This document shows positions 1-11,751 of a stretch of DNA of 64,000 nt, piece after piece. How positions within the stretch are numbered: the stretch's first letter is position 1; the number at the start of each line of letters is the position of its first letter. Location: positions 22,397,644 through 22,461,643 of the forward strand of contig OX243822.1 of the NCBI GenBank assembly GCA_945859605.1. Direction: 5' to 3'. The translations under genes and the position numbers were made by a program. The notes under the pieces are model-generated. The model was given only the letters and a program-made list of their open reading frames with translations. It was not told the DNA's origin and did no database searches. The DNA comes from Lumbricus rubellus. Lineage: Eukaryota > Annelida > Clitellata > Crassiclitellata > Lumbricidae.

Positions 1-108
1 GTTTGAATTACGGTGATTTTTCGGGTCTTTTTACTGTAATAATGGTCTCATTTTCTTTCTTGAGATTCATATTGCTGCATTATAAAGCAATTATTTTTAT
101 TTTTTCAG

Positions 109-231
109 TTGGAGACTGAAAGTAAGAAAAACATGGAAGAAACGTTAGACAAAATAACGACCGATTATCAAGAGATGCGCAAAGACAATGTCGTCTTACT
201 GCAACGACTCAAACACCAGGGAACCAGTTAG
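109..231 (+). CDS. Last coding exon of an unidentified coiled-coil protein gene
   Basis: A poly-pyrimidine tract ending in cag at 108 is followed by an open frame of 40 codons ending in TAG at 229-231. The peptide starts LETESKKNMEETL and ends LLQRLKHQGTS. It is rich in Glu, Lys and Leu with heptad-like spacing, so it looks like the C-terminal end of a coiled coil. The rest of the gene lies to the left of the window. I do not recognise the family. The gene converges on the PAF acetylhydrolase gene, whose stop is 1.5 kb away on the other strand. The exon call rests on the acceptor, the frame and the stop only. Confidence 0.5.
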   Translation: METESKKNMEETLDKITTDYQEMRKDNVVLLQRLKHQGTS

Positions 232-1777
232 GACGATGTAATGTAAATTAAGGAGGACATCGACCATTCTAACTTCTACCATTGACCATTCTAACTTCTA
301 AGCAACCTCACAAACTCAACATAAAGCTTTTCACTGGTCCTGCCGATAGAATGCATGTGAATGCAAGTGAATTGGAGCGTTTAGTTAAGCCAACTATGAG
401 ATCGTGCAACCTATTTTATACGCGTATCACATTTCTGTTTTGCATTAACAAGTTTAAATTTTAAACACAGCATCAATTGTATCGTTTGTTCACAAAGAAA
501 TGTAGAGATTTAAAGCTCTTTTCGAGTTGCTGTTTATTTTGTACAGCTGACCTGTTTACAAACAAGACGCACAACATCTTCTGAATCCTATTTCATTCAA
601 GCATGACTAGAACCACTTGTTATACACGATGACAACAAACATGCATCTTGTATTATACAGCTGTAAAATTATCAAGAATTACTCGATGGTAAGGTATTGG
701 TGTTTATACATTGAAAACTGGCTATACAGAACACTTTGACCGTGAGGTACAAGTTGCAATGGTGTAGCTGGAACTGAACCAAAGTGGCAACCCAGATGTC
801 GAGATTATATAGATGTCAAAGTGAAATTAACTTTTATAAGGCTGCTGCCCACATGCTAGTAATACTCCCACAGTCAATGCGTTCAAAATTCAAATACACA
901 AACATAACTGAAGCTTAACGCCTAAGCTCTTCTAAATGCACGCCAAGCAATTAACAAATCCTTGCCATTTCTTTAGCATAGATTCATACCATGTTAATTA
1001 ATTTACATAACATAGATTGGTTGCTGTTGAGGAGATTTTCACACACAAAAACTTTGGAATGTTTTGTCAAGCAATGTTTCTACCATAATTTTCTTTTCTG
1101 AACATAACTATGCATGAAAGAATTTATTCTGAATGGGCAAAGTCAATTTCTTGGGGGATTCCTTGCAGCTCATCCTGCTGCAAATACACATCAACAATAG
1201 ATAGGCAAGTTTCACACTTAACACAAACCAAAGGCAAAAAACAAACATGATCAGGCAATATGTGATCAAACTGCAACATGTCTAAAGCAAACATTGATTC
1301 TCATTAACTGTGATCTTCACATTTCCTGGACTTGTTAATTGACAGCAATTTTGTTAACTTGTCAAATTCGGACATGAGTCTTCTGAGTTAAACAAGATCA
1401 CAAGTCATATCACAACAACAATACTCGCAAGTGGTCAAACAACCACAAAGATTTACAAGTTATTTTAAAATGCCATATATATATATATATATATTGTGCT
1501 TAAGCAAATTATTTCAGGAAGGCCACTGAAAATTTTCTGTGAATTTCTTGCCGTTTCTCCGGTAAAATTTTAGGATCAGGGCCAGGACAAACCTAATGTC
1601 GTGTTTACCTCACCCATATGCCCTGAATCAATTAAACGTTTTTTACTCAAAATCTACTAAGAATGAAATCTTCTAATGCACCTGAAACCATCCAATCCCA
1701 TCCTCCCACCCATTACAGAGATTCAAAATGCTATTCCAGCTGGAAAATCCAACGATCATGGTCAAAGTCCGTCCATC
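232..1777. other. Intergenic / facing 3' UTRs
   Basis: No supported coding sequence. The stretch should hold the 3' UTRs of two convergent genes. On the minus strand AATAAA occurs near 1123-1128 and 531-536, either of which could end the acetylhydrolase mRNA. There is a short (AT)n run at about 1478-1494. Confidence 0.45.
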
Positions 1778-4700
1778 CTAATTTTCCGCCTCACTGGCAG
1801 ACAGAGCATCGGCTGCCAGGAAGTTCTTCAGGATTGTCTGGATCTCTTCAAGGAGTGGTTCAGCGAGCTTGCGGTATCCATGACGTGTCAGGTGAAGGTA
1901 GTCGAACATGTCATGGTGGCTGATGCTGCCATCGACCGGGTTAATAAACCATTGAGGATCGATGTCCAAGAACGTTACGCTTGGCCACGTTCTCACCTGA
2001 TTGGCGACGGCCTCGTTTATGCTCGACAGCTTCTGCCGAAGAGGATTGTCATATTGGCCACGCGGAGGAATTCCCTTCAATCAACAATACGCATAACAAT
2101 GGCAATCACTTTGAAATTATAATTCCCTTCAATCAACAATGCATAACAATGGCAATCACTTTGGAATAATTATATCATGCACAGTCTATGCTTTGATAAA
2201 AGCTATTGTTATGAGGAAGACCTTTCTCAGCATGTTTCCTCTCCAGCTAGACCAGAAGGACTTCTTCGTTTGAAAAGTACATTAAATAAATGACTAAGAA
2301 GAATTTTAATGAGTTTAAGCCACAATGAACTCGAATTTGAGCATATGGTTTTATGCCAACCATGTAATCACAAAATTTAGCAATAATACAAAATCGCCTC
2401 TATTCACCAATACAATTATCGGTCTGATGTAATTTTGGTCAATTTCTGCACAATTTTGAGAACTGTACCAGTTATTGAAAACATTAATGTTAAATCTAAT
2501 ACAAGTTTAAGCCACTTGATCTAGCAGCTTTCTAGCTTAATTCCAGAATACATCACTCCCTCTGTTGGCACAAACTCAACGTCAGAAAACTGTTTTTGGA
2601 AGAAAACCAAAACTTTGGAACTACTAGTACTACGGTGAACCTTGCATTTAACAGATCACAGACTAAACCTATGTTTAACTTAAAACTAAGCTAAACTGAA
2701 ACCACGGTGATGAATCTGCCGGACTCAACAGTTAAAGTATCTGAGCATCAAGATATGTGCGCATATATTTTAGAGATTCAGCTCAGAACTTTGCTGCTTG
2801 AAAACCTTTCTATTTCAATGGCCTGTCACGCTCAGAGCACTTCTGAATGGATATGCTGTGAGAAGCGATTTACAAATGTTCATATTAGAGCAGATTAGAT
2901 TTATTAGAACTTAGTTTAACAAAAGACTTTCAAGAAATGTATACCTTGAAGATAACCCAAGCCTGTTGACAAAATCAACACATGGTAGATACCATGACAT
3001 ATCATATGATATGCCAATCAGTTTATGATGATGACTTGACACTTGTCATCATCATAACATCATAATAATCATATGTAACCTAAACAAAAAAAGCTGACTC
3101 ATTACCATGACGATGACATGAGCTTGCGGTTGTTTCTTCTGACATGTCTTGACAATTTCCAACAGTCCATCAACCACCTGCTCCACTGAGTGTTCGTGAT
3201 TGTTTGTACCGACGCCAATCACAATGACCTGCCATCACAAACATTCATTCATAATCAGTTATCACGTACCTCCAAATCTACATTGAGCATTCTATATACA
3301 TTCTTTTCTTATGGCCCACCCTGTATATCTTCATCTACTTCTGCAATGTGTTTCGTTAAATTTCCTATCTATCAAATTCTTCAAAGCAATGTGTTTATTC
3401 AATTTTGGCTTATTGTAGATCCAATTTAAGAGAAAAATGGCTAATTTTTATAACAAAATATTTAATCATTAGAACAGCCACAATGCCACAAACAATGTCT
3501 CTCTGCTAATTATCTGTCATCTCATTACATGTTCCTATTGTTCTACTACAGTCCAGGTTTTCAATTCAATTTTGTCAATAATAATGTGGCCGGTTTAGTA
3601 AAGCCTTCCTGCAGTCCACTCTGAATGCTTCTGTATGAAGCAAATCTGACGTTATTAAACACATCTCATTAATGGCGGGATTTTTCTTGCTGATGAAACA
3701 TATGCCTTGAATAATATCAATTGCAACTAATTGCAATTAAGTGGAACACGGCTAAAATACCTACCTCGGCACCGAAAATTTCCACTGAAACATGCAGGGT
3801 GGCAAAATAACAAATTACTTACCATAAAGTTACTTAATATTGAAGAGCTAAATAGCATCATTAGCGAAAGAAAGACACTTACCTTTGGTGCAAAATCCTC
3901 TAGCTCTCCATTTTGTAGTCTCCACAGAATATGTTGTGTCTGGTCTCCTCCAATCCCGAAGTTAAGAGAGTGCAACGGCACAAACAGTTTGTCCCATATC
4001 TACAGAAATAGGGCAAGCAAAGCAATAGTATGGCTGATGAATAGACATCTGTATAAACCACAGAAATGAGTGGCAACATAAACTTGTATCTTAGCTAAAT
4101 TTCAAACTCAGACACAGCAGTATGACTACAATTCACAGTATGAACATGCGATCACAAGTTATTACATGAGTCGAATTTAAATGCATGACAGCCAAGCAAG
4201 TGCCCATCACATCCTACACAGTGGTGTAGTGGAGGGGGAACGTGGGGGAACGCCGTTCCCCCACTTTTTTCCAGGGATAATGGAATATTAATAGTAATAC
4301 TACTACTAATATTATTATTATAAAGAGCGTTCCCCCACTTCATTAAAGAGCGTTCCCCCACTTCATTTTTTAGGACTACACCACTGATCCTACAAGTCAT
4401 TTTAACAATGTGATCTGCCGAATGGAAGGTGGAGTCGAAATTAACAGAGCATCACAGTTTAGCAGATTGTGCTTCTTATGCTTCAGTCATTTTAACCCGT
4501 TTAGAAATCCTAGCATCAACGAATTAAACTAAATGGTAAATTGTAAATTTAGCCAATGGGTGAAAAATTCCTCAATATAAGCATAGACTTCAGAGATGAG
4601 CAGAATGTGAAGGCAATAATTCCCACCAACCTCATCCTGCGCCAGATACTGAATGATGGAATCGCCAACAATAAGAACTTCTGGTTCTTTTTCCTTTGCT

Positions 4701-5445
4701 TCAGCGATGAATCGGTTGTGCTATAAAAGTTTCAACAAATTTCAAAATGTCTCCAATCAACGCATAAAACATCCATAAAAATGCCAATTCGGGCAAATAG
4801 TGACAATCAACTATTTGGCACAGCCTTAATACTAATGGTTGGAAACAAAGAGCTCCAACAAACCTTATCCTGCTGATCAAAAATCATGTAATTTCAGGTA
4901 AAATCCCAGACTGGCTGCCCGTACTCCAAACAATATGTCTGCCAACGAATGCAATAAAATTAGAGCGCGACCATCGACGACATTGTTCATCAATTCAGCT
5001 TCAATTTCAGCAGAATGACTGCACTAACCCTAAAACTAACCCTAACCGACCCTCACGACGCCTAACCTGAGCCCTAACCGACCCTCACGTTGCGATGTCG
5101 TCTATAGGTCGCGCTCTAATTTTATTGCATTCGTTAACGGCCATATTGTTTGGAGTACGGACAGCCAGTCTGGGATTTTACCTAATTTCAGCTATGTAAA
5201 AATGGCTATTCATGCCAAATTCTTATCAAAATAGTCATTAGAAATCCTAAAGCAGAGCAGAGCTATGAAAAATTGCAGTAACTGGCACATAGCGACCTCT
5301 CAACCCAGCTTTTTTTTATTTCACGTGATCCTAGAAATCCAAGTGCTTTAAAACCCAGATCAATTCCAGCACCCACCATACTAAGCCATCGACTGTCGCC
5401 CTGGACGTCTTCCACGGCAGTCGGAGTGGCCGCTGGATTCGACAT
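1778..5445 (-). CDS. PAFAH1B2/3-like: Platelet-activating factor acetylhydrolase IB catalytic (alpha) subunit
   Basis: Five exons join in phase 0 throughout: 5377-5445, 4631-4720, 3883-3999, 3106-3228 and 1778-2074. They give 231 residues and a stop; the human alpha subunits are about 229-231. The enzyme is an SGNH-type serine esterase that removes the sn-2 acetyl group of platelet-activating factor and pairs with LIS1 in the cytosol. The N-terminus MSNPAATPTAVEDVQGDSRW matches the family. Block I is VGDS with the nucleophile Ser44. FGIGGD and GVGTNN supply the oxyanion-hole Gly and Asn. The catalytic Asp191 and His194 lie in DMFDYLHLT. All key residues are intact, so it should be active. Introns 1 and 2 carry MITEs (4896-5183, 4219-4386). 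The 15-residue tail after ILKNF is the least conserved part. Confidence 0.95.
4211..4394. mobile_element. hAT-type MITE with 8-bp target duplication
   Basis: The element runs 4219-4386 (168 bp), from CAGTGGTGTAGT to the inverse ACTACACCACTG. It is flanked on both sides by ATCCTACA (4211-4218 and 4387-4394), an 8-bp duplication as expected for hAT elements. The core has inverted GGGGAACG/CGTTCCCC blocks and no coding capacity. It sits in intron 2 of the acetylhydrolase gene, away from the splice sites. Confidence 0.85.
4896..5183. mobile_element. Foldback MITE with telomere-like core
   Basis: Imperfect inverted arms of about 100 bp start AGGTAAAATCCCAGACTGGC and include 'CCGTACTCCAAACAATATG'. 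The flanks both read AATTTC, a likely 6-bp target duplication. Between the arms lie repeats of CCCTAACCGACCCTCACG type, whose complement contains GGTTAGGGTTAG. It is non-coding and lies in intron 1 of the acetylhydrolase gene. A relative sits at 7151-7460. Confidence 0.75.
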
Positions 5446-6392
5446 TGCGCAAACACAGCAACGAATTACTGAAACCTCAGTTGCCAATAAACACAAAAAA
5501 TTAACACAATAAGAAATTAAATAATTCTATTCCTATTCTCAGCAACCCGAAACGTTCTACTATAATTCCGGAAGTGCATGTCGCGCATGCGTTGTTTAGT
5601 ATCTGTCTGAGCTTTCAACGCATATCGTATACAGTCAGCGCAAGTCAGCGGCTACTTCAGCTTTAGCCAGCCTAGGCCTACAGAATGATTTGCAATCGTA
5701 ACTTATTTCGTAAGCTCAAAATAATTTATTTTATAAAACTAGTTATGGCACATTATAAATAACACTGTTTTTTATACTGTGGATATAGTTGGGACTGTAT
5801 ATTAAGCGAATTCGCTCTGCGATTTTTGTCAATGGAATGATTTGAAGATGTCAATATCCATTCTTCTTCTTGTGCCCTCGCTTGTTACACCCTAGGCCTA
5901 CTCATCTCTTGAATCAGGATGCGGACTACGATTTTCATCTCAAGACGACTTTGTTGCCGCACGATCAGGCCTACTGAGAAAATTTGGAAACCCTGCATTT
6001 GCACTAGCAGGCTCGACATAGGCCTAATGAAATAAAATGTCTGAACCTTGATAGGCCTACATGTTTAACGACACTGCCATATCAAAGATGGTTAGTGTCG
6101 ACATCCTCCTTTATCCAGACTTGGGACTGGCACAGAGCAACCAGTGGCGGAGTTTAAACTGTCTGGACTTTATTCGCAAATCTTCAACAATACGGCGGTA
6201 GGACTAGCGCATTGGACAACACGCTGGCAATGGTATGGAGGGTGAGCAAGGATTAAAGGATAGGTGACTTAAATAAAAAGCATGTATATCCGTTTTGTAT
6301 ATGAGTTCTTTGGTTTTAGTGAGCGAGCGTAGCGCCACTCTGCGAAAAAGGCGTAAAAGCTTCTGACGGTAAAAACAAACTTGGCGGTCGAA
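5446..6392. promoter_or_regulatory. Divergent promoter interval between PAFAH1B and the THAP gene
   Basis: The two start codons face away from each other across about 950 bp. This is probably a shared upstream region, richer in CpG than its surroundings near 5580-5650. I see no convincing TATA box and cannot place transcription starts. Confidence 0.35.
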
Positions 6393-7150
6393 ATGTGTTG
6401 TTCATCGATTAATTTTAAGAATTCGAGGAAGAAGAATCCCGGATTGTCTTTCTTTCGATTTCCAAAAAACGAGGAAAGGTAAATGATGCTATGTTTTTAG
6501 ATATTGCTTTAAATTTGTTTGAATTAGGTAATCTAAAATGCGTAAACATGCGGCGGCATTGCGAACGAATTCACCGGTAAATCTTTGTGAACGTTCGGTA
6601 AATTGCATCTGACATTGAATCGAAAAGTCAGACGTCTGTTTTGTGTTTCCTCAAATTTTCCGAATAATAAATTACAATAATACACAAGTAATTCAGAAAT
6701 AACAATTTGCATTGCTATATGTGTTTGGTAGATGCAGGCGATGGGTACAATTATGTCAACGTCAGGATCTAGTGAAACGCTCTGCAGCGAACTTATCTGA
6801 AAGCTGTGGACTGTGTGCAGACCACTCTGAGGAGAGTCAGTTCATGAATAGATGAAAAGGGAGACAACTTGGTGTGGAATGCAGTGCCAACACTGTTCAA
6901 TGTGTCAAATCCACCCAAAAGACTTCAGTCGTGTTGCAAGCTACCTCTGCCTCGAAAGCCATTTCTACCTCACAAGCCACGTGCAGACGTTTCAACACCA
7001 CCAGGTAGAAACACAGTTTTGTAGGACTTATTTGCAATTTGTTTTACAATTTAAAATCTAAAATCTTATATCTAGGTCTATGAATTTTTTAAAAGAAATC
7101 TTGTAAGTCAACAGATCAGAATGATGTGGGGGTAATTCCGAAGACTGGCT

Positions 7151-7460
7151 GGTAAACACGCACACTGAGTGCCCGTACTCCAAACAATATGGCTGCCAAC
7201 GAATGCCGTAAAATTAGAACGCGGCCGATCGACGACATCGCAACATGCATCTCAACATGCAAAGCGTGAGGGTCGGTTAGGGCTCAGGTTAGGCGCCGTG
7301 AGGGTCGGTTAGGGTTAGTTTTATGGTTAGTGCAGTCATTCTGCTGAAATTGAAGCTGAATTGATGAACAATGTCGTCTATAGGTCGCGCTCTAATTTTA
7401 TCGCATTCCTTGGCAGCTATATTGTTTGGAGTACGCGTGCACTCAGTGTGCGTGTTTACC
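7151..7460. mobile_element. Second foldback MITE of the telomere-like-core family
   Basis: Its ends are GGTAAACACGCACACTGAGT and the inverse. Inside these come the same 'CGTACTCCAAACAATATGG' arms as the copy at 4896-5183, and a core with GTGAGGGTCGGTTAGGG repeats. An ACTGGCT word flanks both ends. A truncated start of another copy follows directly at about 7463-7500. It lies in intron 2 of the THAP relic. Confidence 0.7.
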
Positions 7461-7544
7461 TACTGGCTACCCGTACTCCAAACAATATGGCTGCCAACGA
7501 ATGAACAGTTATTATTATGAACAGCTTTGACGACTGTTAACACA

Positions 7545-7955
7545 AGGTTTTCTACAATGCGTAGAGTTCGAGAGGTAGCGAGTTTGAACCCCCGTTTGGT
7601 GGACATGCTTTGTAGGCTGCTATTAGCGCCGTGTAATTGCAAAGCTGTCTGTTTTGTTTGTAAGTAAAAGTAAAGTCCTGGACAGGAGGCCAGCGTATCG
7701 CAGGAGTTGCTGTTTACTTCCCAGCTTGCGCCGGTACCAAATTATACTGCTTGTTGACAGTGGCACGTGTGCGTAAACAACTTGCCCAAGGTCTTTACCC
7801 GGAGTCGAACCCGCAACCTCCCGCTCCGTTGGCCGACGCGTTACCGGTCCGCCACCAGGTCGTAGTTAAGTTTGATTAAGATTACTGTAAAACTTGTAAA
7901 TGTAAAGCGCAGTGCGTCTTGCAGGGACTTCATTAAAGAGAAGATTATTATTATT
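7545..7955 (+). mobile_element. tRNA-derived SINE, family A, split by a nested insertion
   Basis: A B-box-like GAGTTTGAACCCCC is followed by 'CATGCTTTGTAGGCTGCTATTA'-type sequence (7608-7629). The 3' half is an AAGATTACTG-type tail ending in (ATT)n. The same order occurs at 23897-24119, which has no interruption. Here the two halves are separated by the element at 7662-7866. Confidence 0.65.
7662..7866 (-). mobile_element. tRNA-derived SINE, family B, nested in a family A copy
   Basis: On the minus strand there is an A-box-like TGGCGGACCGGTAACGCG and a B box GGTTCGACTCC with tRNA-like spacing (about 7800-7858). A body of about 130 bp follows. It breaks the family A SINE into two parts. Confidence 0.65.
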
Positions 7956-8547
7956 AATTTTTTACTCATATTTCTACAATATTTCTACTTTCACTTTTTA
8001 CCCCTTGCTTGTAAAATGTAAGCAGAGTGTCTTTAAAAATGCTTGTGCAATTACATACGGATAGTTACACATGTGATTCTTTTGACAGTAATAAAGAACA
8101 CTAGAGAGTAAATGCATAAAATAATTTTTACATATGTTTGCTTTTGCAGGACAATCAGTTCATTCTGGGAAGCATGATCTACAGTACAGACGAACTCATC
8201 ATCGCCTCTCGTATTACATCCGACAAGTTCGAAAACTACGCACAAAGAAGACAATTCCATTTCAGTAAATAAAATTATCGAGGCTGCATCTGAGTAGGCC
8301 TATCGAAGTGGACCCGCTTTACAGTTTCTTCAGTGCCAGCTAAGGTGTTCTGGCAAGGCTATCTACCCATCATAATATGTCCTGCTGCCTACAGATTTCT
8401 GTCTCAGTACTTTCATTTGCCTAAAAGAACGATCGTTACGGTTATGGCTTCAAGGAATTTGCTAATTTTAATGTGAAAGTTGAAAAGACTTTGATTGAAG
8501 TTAATGGAGATGGAATCATGTTTATGTTTGTTTGTTTGTGTACTTGT

Positions 8548-8748
8548 TATAGCACCCCTTCAAGCTGCCTACTCAGAGGCATTTCCGAATACAAAGCGGA
8601 CACTGCAACGGAGTTTCACACCGAAGCCCTGAGCAATTGCGAGTGAAGGACTTACCCAAGGTCCCTACACGGGTACTTGAGGTGGATTTGAACCTGCAAC
8701 CCTCCGGCTGCAAGGCAACAGATATACCCACTACACCAATGATCCCAT
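8548..8748 (-). mobile_element. tRNA-derived SINE, family B
   Basis: Minus-strand head: TGGTGTAGTGGGT (A box) and GGTTCAAATCC (B box), about 8688-8747. The 3' end, TTGAAGGGGTGCTATA (8548-8563), is identical to a word that ends a LINE fragment at 35118-35133. Related copies are at 54562-54985 and, in part, 7662-7866. Confidence 0.7.
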
Positions 8749-9545
8749 TATCTAAAATAGTGCATTTGAAACAATTTCAAGTGCTATCCTATTGAAATCA
8801 ATGGTGATGTGGCACATTGGAATCATGTCTCAGAATTTTTTAGAGTTAGTAAACATAAAGTTCATCTTGCTGCCTAGCTGAGGCACATAAAATTAGGGGC
8901 TTTAAAAAATAGGAATTAAGCTGAACTTTGGAACGCATGGACAAATTATTTGATCTCTGCAAATGTGTTGATTTCAAGGATGTAAAAATTTGTCGATGTC
9001 CAGTGACAGCAACTTCTTTCCACAAAAAATTCTGACAAGACTGCATAACTTGGTTTTCTCAACGGAAATTTATATATATGATCAAAAACTAAAATTTATT
9101 GCATAGATGACTGGAGACTATCTCTTTCCGCTCTGCTGCATTTATGGAAAGCAGTCAAACCAGACTTGAATTTTATGATGCTTCGTAGATTAAATCAGAA
9201 CTCCCTTGAAATCTATTTTGCATCAATTCGGCAAGGATTTCTACATAATTTTGTCATCACCATCATCATGTTGTTCTCGTCGTTTGTGACTGTCACACAT
9301 TTTACATTCTCTTACTGGAACATTACATTATACAGTTTTAAAATAGAGGAACATTTCATGTATTTGCACATATCTGCACATGTACGCTTTGGCTTTTAGC
9401 ATCATTCTATGAATATTAATAACTTGGCCAATGAGAACCTATATAAAATTATAAGACTTTGTTGTTGTTCCTAATGATTTGTATGTGCGAGTTGCTATAT
9501 GAACTTAAATGGTTATAAGTATTGTGTTCAATTTTCTTATTCTGT
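8749..9545. other. Intergenic, no gene seen
   Basis: AT-rich sequence. Small open frames on both strands show no family signature or splice-site support. I see nothing to annotate. Confidence 0.3.
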
Positions 9546-9551
9546 TAAAAT

Positions 9552-9745
9552 GTTCTTAGTTGATGAAAAATGAAGTAACTAAGCACAAAGACCTGTATTT
9601 ATTTAGTGCCCCTTTAAGAAGCTACTCACAGGCGCTCCCAGCCACGGTTAAAGAAAAAAGGCGAGAGATTTATGAATTAAAGTTTGACCGGTCAGATGTA
9701 GTAAATGAAGCTTTGAAGAAAGCTCATTCCAGATCAACGGCCTAA
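9552..9745 (+). CDS. Possible terminal exon, unknown protein
   Basis: An acceptor-like tgttcttag precedes an open frame ending at TAA (9743-9745). The peptide (MKNEVTKHKDLYLFSAPLRS, then about 40 more residues ending in SRSTA) is charged and looks like coding sequence. I recognise no family and find no upstream exon that joins it. It could be a chance frame. Confidence 0.2.
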
Positions 9746-10245
9746 CTGGAAGCTGGATTGATGACAAGGATTCATGGTGTTCTAAATAACACCAGCAGGT
9801 CTGAGCTTTATATCGAAGTGACAGGTGTTAACACATAATTATGACACTAACTAGTTAATACAGCACCGAGAACTGGACAATTAGCTTAAGTTTGACCAAA
9901 TTATACCTACAGAAACAGGCTATTTGCACAGCGAAGGGGGTTATTGTCCAGGGGTTAATGTCCTAGGTTAAATGGTAGGAGTTGTCCAGGGGTTAATATT
10001 CTTGCCTCAAGTTTTCTGAGGTGCAATCTACAATCATAAAGGCATGAAGTTAATGTTAGTCTGGGATATCCGTAGTCTGTTAATGCAAAAGCCATTTAAT
10101 GCCGTATACTATGACAGCCAAAGTGGCAGAAAGTTCTCAACTATTAATGCAGTGCACTAGTAAGACCACAGTAACTCTGACAAGACCATCAATCGTGAGA
10201 TGCGCTGCTAACTTACAGCAGCTAAAGACCGACACATGCCTATTA

Positions 10246-10600
10246 GCCTACGCCAGGGGTGTCAAAGAGCTGGTCCGCGGGCCATTTCTGGCCCGCCGAC
10301 GATTTTTTTCTGGCCCGCGGAGCCTTCCCTAAAGATTAAAAAATTAGTTTATATATTGTCAAAATTTAATAAGAAGCGAAAATGGACATTGAATCAAGAT
10401 ATTTTCGCAATATTTGGACTTTTCTGGGAATTGGCTGACCAAGCCCCGAGCTCCCTCTCAGATCACTACCCAATTTTGCTCAGGAACTTCGACACCCTGG
10501 CCCGCCACTTGCTAGGAAATGTTCACACTGGCCCGCCAATTATTAGAAGATGTTCAAACTGGCCCGCCACTAAAAAAGGTTTGACATCCCTGGCCTACGC
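10246..10600. mobile_element. hAT-type MITE with perfect 8-bp target duplication
   Basis: The element is 10254-10592 (339 bp), starting CAGGGGTGTCAAAG and ending TTTGACATCCCTG. GCCTACGC flanks both sides (10246-10253, 10593-10600). The interior repeats the word TGGCCCGCC several times in direct order. There is no transposase. Ends of CAGGGGTGTCAAA type are well known among vertebrate hAT/Charlie-like MITEs. Confidence 0.88.
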
Positions 10601-11342
10601 TAACAGTCGGGACACTTGGCATCAGAAAGTGACAGTAAAGAACATTAAGCCGTTTTAAGCGCTGCAGCCTGGATTGAGTTTGTTGGTTCATATAGCCTAC
10701 AGCTGCTCATAAGTAGTGATTAAAGTGGGGGAAACCAAGTGCTGGACGCCCCTTACCTTTCCAAAACAAGTGCCTGGACGCTCTTACTTTTTCAGGCTGC
10801 GCTGGCCAGTAAGTGGCAGGACGGCGCGGCGTTCATATTTTAAATCGGTGCATGGATGCCATCCATGACCGTCCAGCCACACTTTAAGCTCTGCTCATAC
10901 GCACTATTTAAAACCTTAACTCTTCCCGATCTCATCGTATCAGACGCAAACAATTCGTCGATACAGTGGGCTAGGGCCGCTAGGCTCCGGCTTGGGACGT
11001 ATCGTAAAAAGTACAAAATTAGCCCTAAAATTACGTAACACGCCATATAAATGGTACCGTACATTACAGCGTATATCTAACACGATGTTTTACTTTATAT
11101 ATGCGATTATTTATTGTTTTAAAGATAATTATTCATCGATTCTCCACATAGCATCTGCAATGCATTCGTTAAGGAAACACGCGCTTTTACGCCTTCTTCG
11201 CTTGGAGCGCCACATTACGCGGACGGCGTCGGACCATAGATAATCACACGTCGGACGCCATTTTCGTGGTAAAGGCGATCGCATAAGAACCTGCCGGTCC
11301 TGTGTATAAATTGTCCTTGGAGGGTGAGGTAGCCTACTGAGA
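10601..11342. other. Intergenic, no gene seen
   Basis: CpG-containing stretch with short words repeated (GCTGGACGCC/GCCTGGACGC near 10740-10780). No coding exon is supported. Confidence 0.3.
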
Positions 11343-11556
11343 TCGCGCCCCGTAGGCTATAGGCTACTTCCTCCGCTTAGCGACGATAATCTCCCAAATT
11401 GTTCATTTTTGGCGTACAAGCATGAAAGTTTTTGTATAAATAGTTGATTTTATTATAAAAGTAATCTGTTATTTCCACACTTCGATATATGATTAGGAAG
11501 AATGATTTTGCAGGTTTTCTGTAAACGAGCGATAATATAGGCCGATACCTATAACG
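11343..11556 (+). repeat. Left long inverted arm of the composite element
   Basis: About 210 bp matching the complement of 17462-17660 with scattered substitutions and small gaps. The outermost matches are GTAGGCTA-type words at both ends. Confidence 0.75.
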
Positions 11557-11751
11557 ATACGCGTTTGCATCGTTCAGAATACACATACACTGTCACACAG
11601 GCATTAAATTTTTTACGTATAAAGTCGATTTCAAATCACCTGATATCGCTACACTTCGAAATATAACTAAGAAGAATTATTTCGCAGGTTTGACAGTGTT
11701 GTTGTTTCAAAGGTTATAGTAGTCCCAGGTTATAGCCTAGGCGAGGGTTTA

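Larger units (their letters stand above)
6393..8268 (+). pseudogene. THAP-domain protein gene, frameshifted
   Basis: Exons are 6393-6478, 6732-7004 and 8150-8268. THAP domains are C2CH zinc-dependent DNA-binding modules found in transcription factors and P-type transposases. Exon 1 gives MCCSSINFKNSRKKNPGLSF then FRFP; exon 2 continues RWVQLC, CGLCADHS and SQFMN. The frame then stops (TGA at 6852-6854), while the next frame from 6851 carries the usual continuation NAVPTLF and PPKRLQ, so one or two bases are lost or gained near 6848-6852. The second zinc Cys of the N-terminal pair is missing, and the usual HF after the last Cys is HS. Past the shift, exon 2 joins exon 3 in phase 1, giving a basic tail ending KKTIPFQ. 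AATAAA overlaps the stop. Several lesions suggest a decaying copy, but an assembly error cannot be excluded. Confidence 0.7.
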
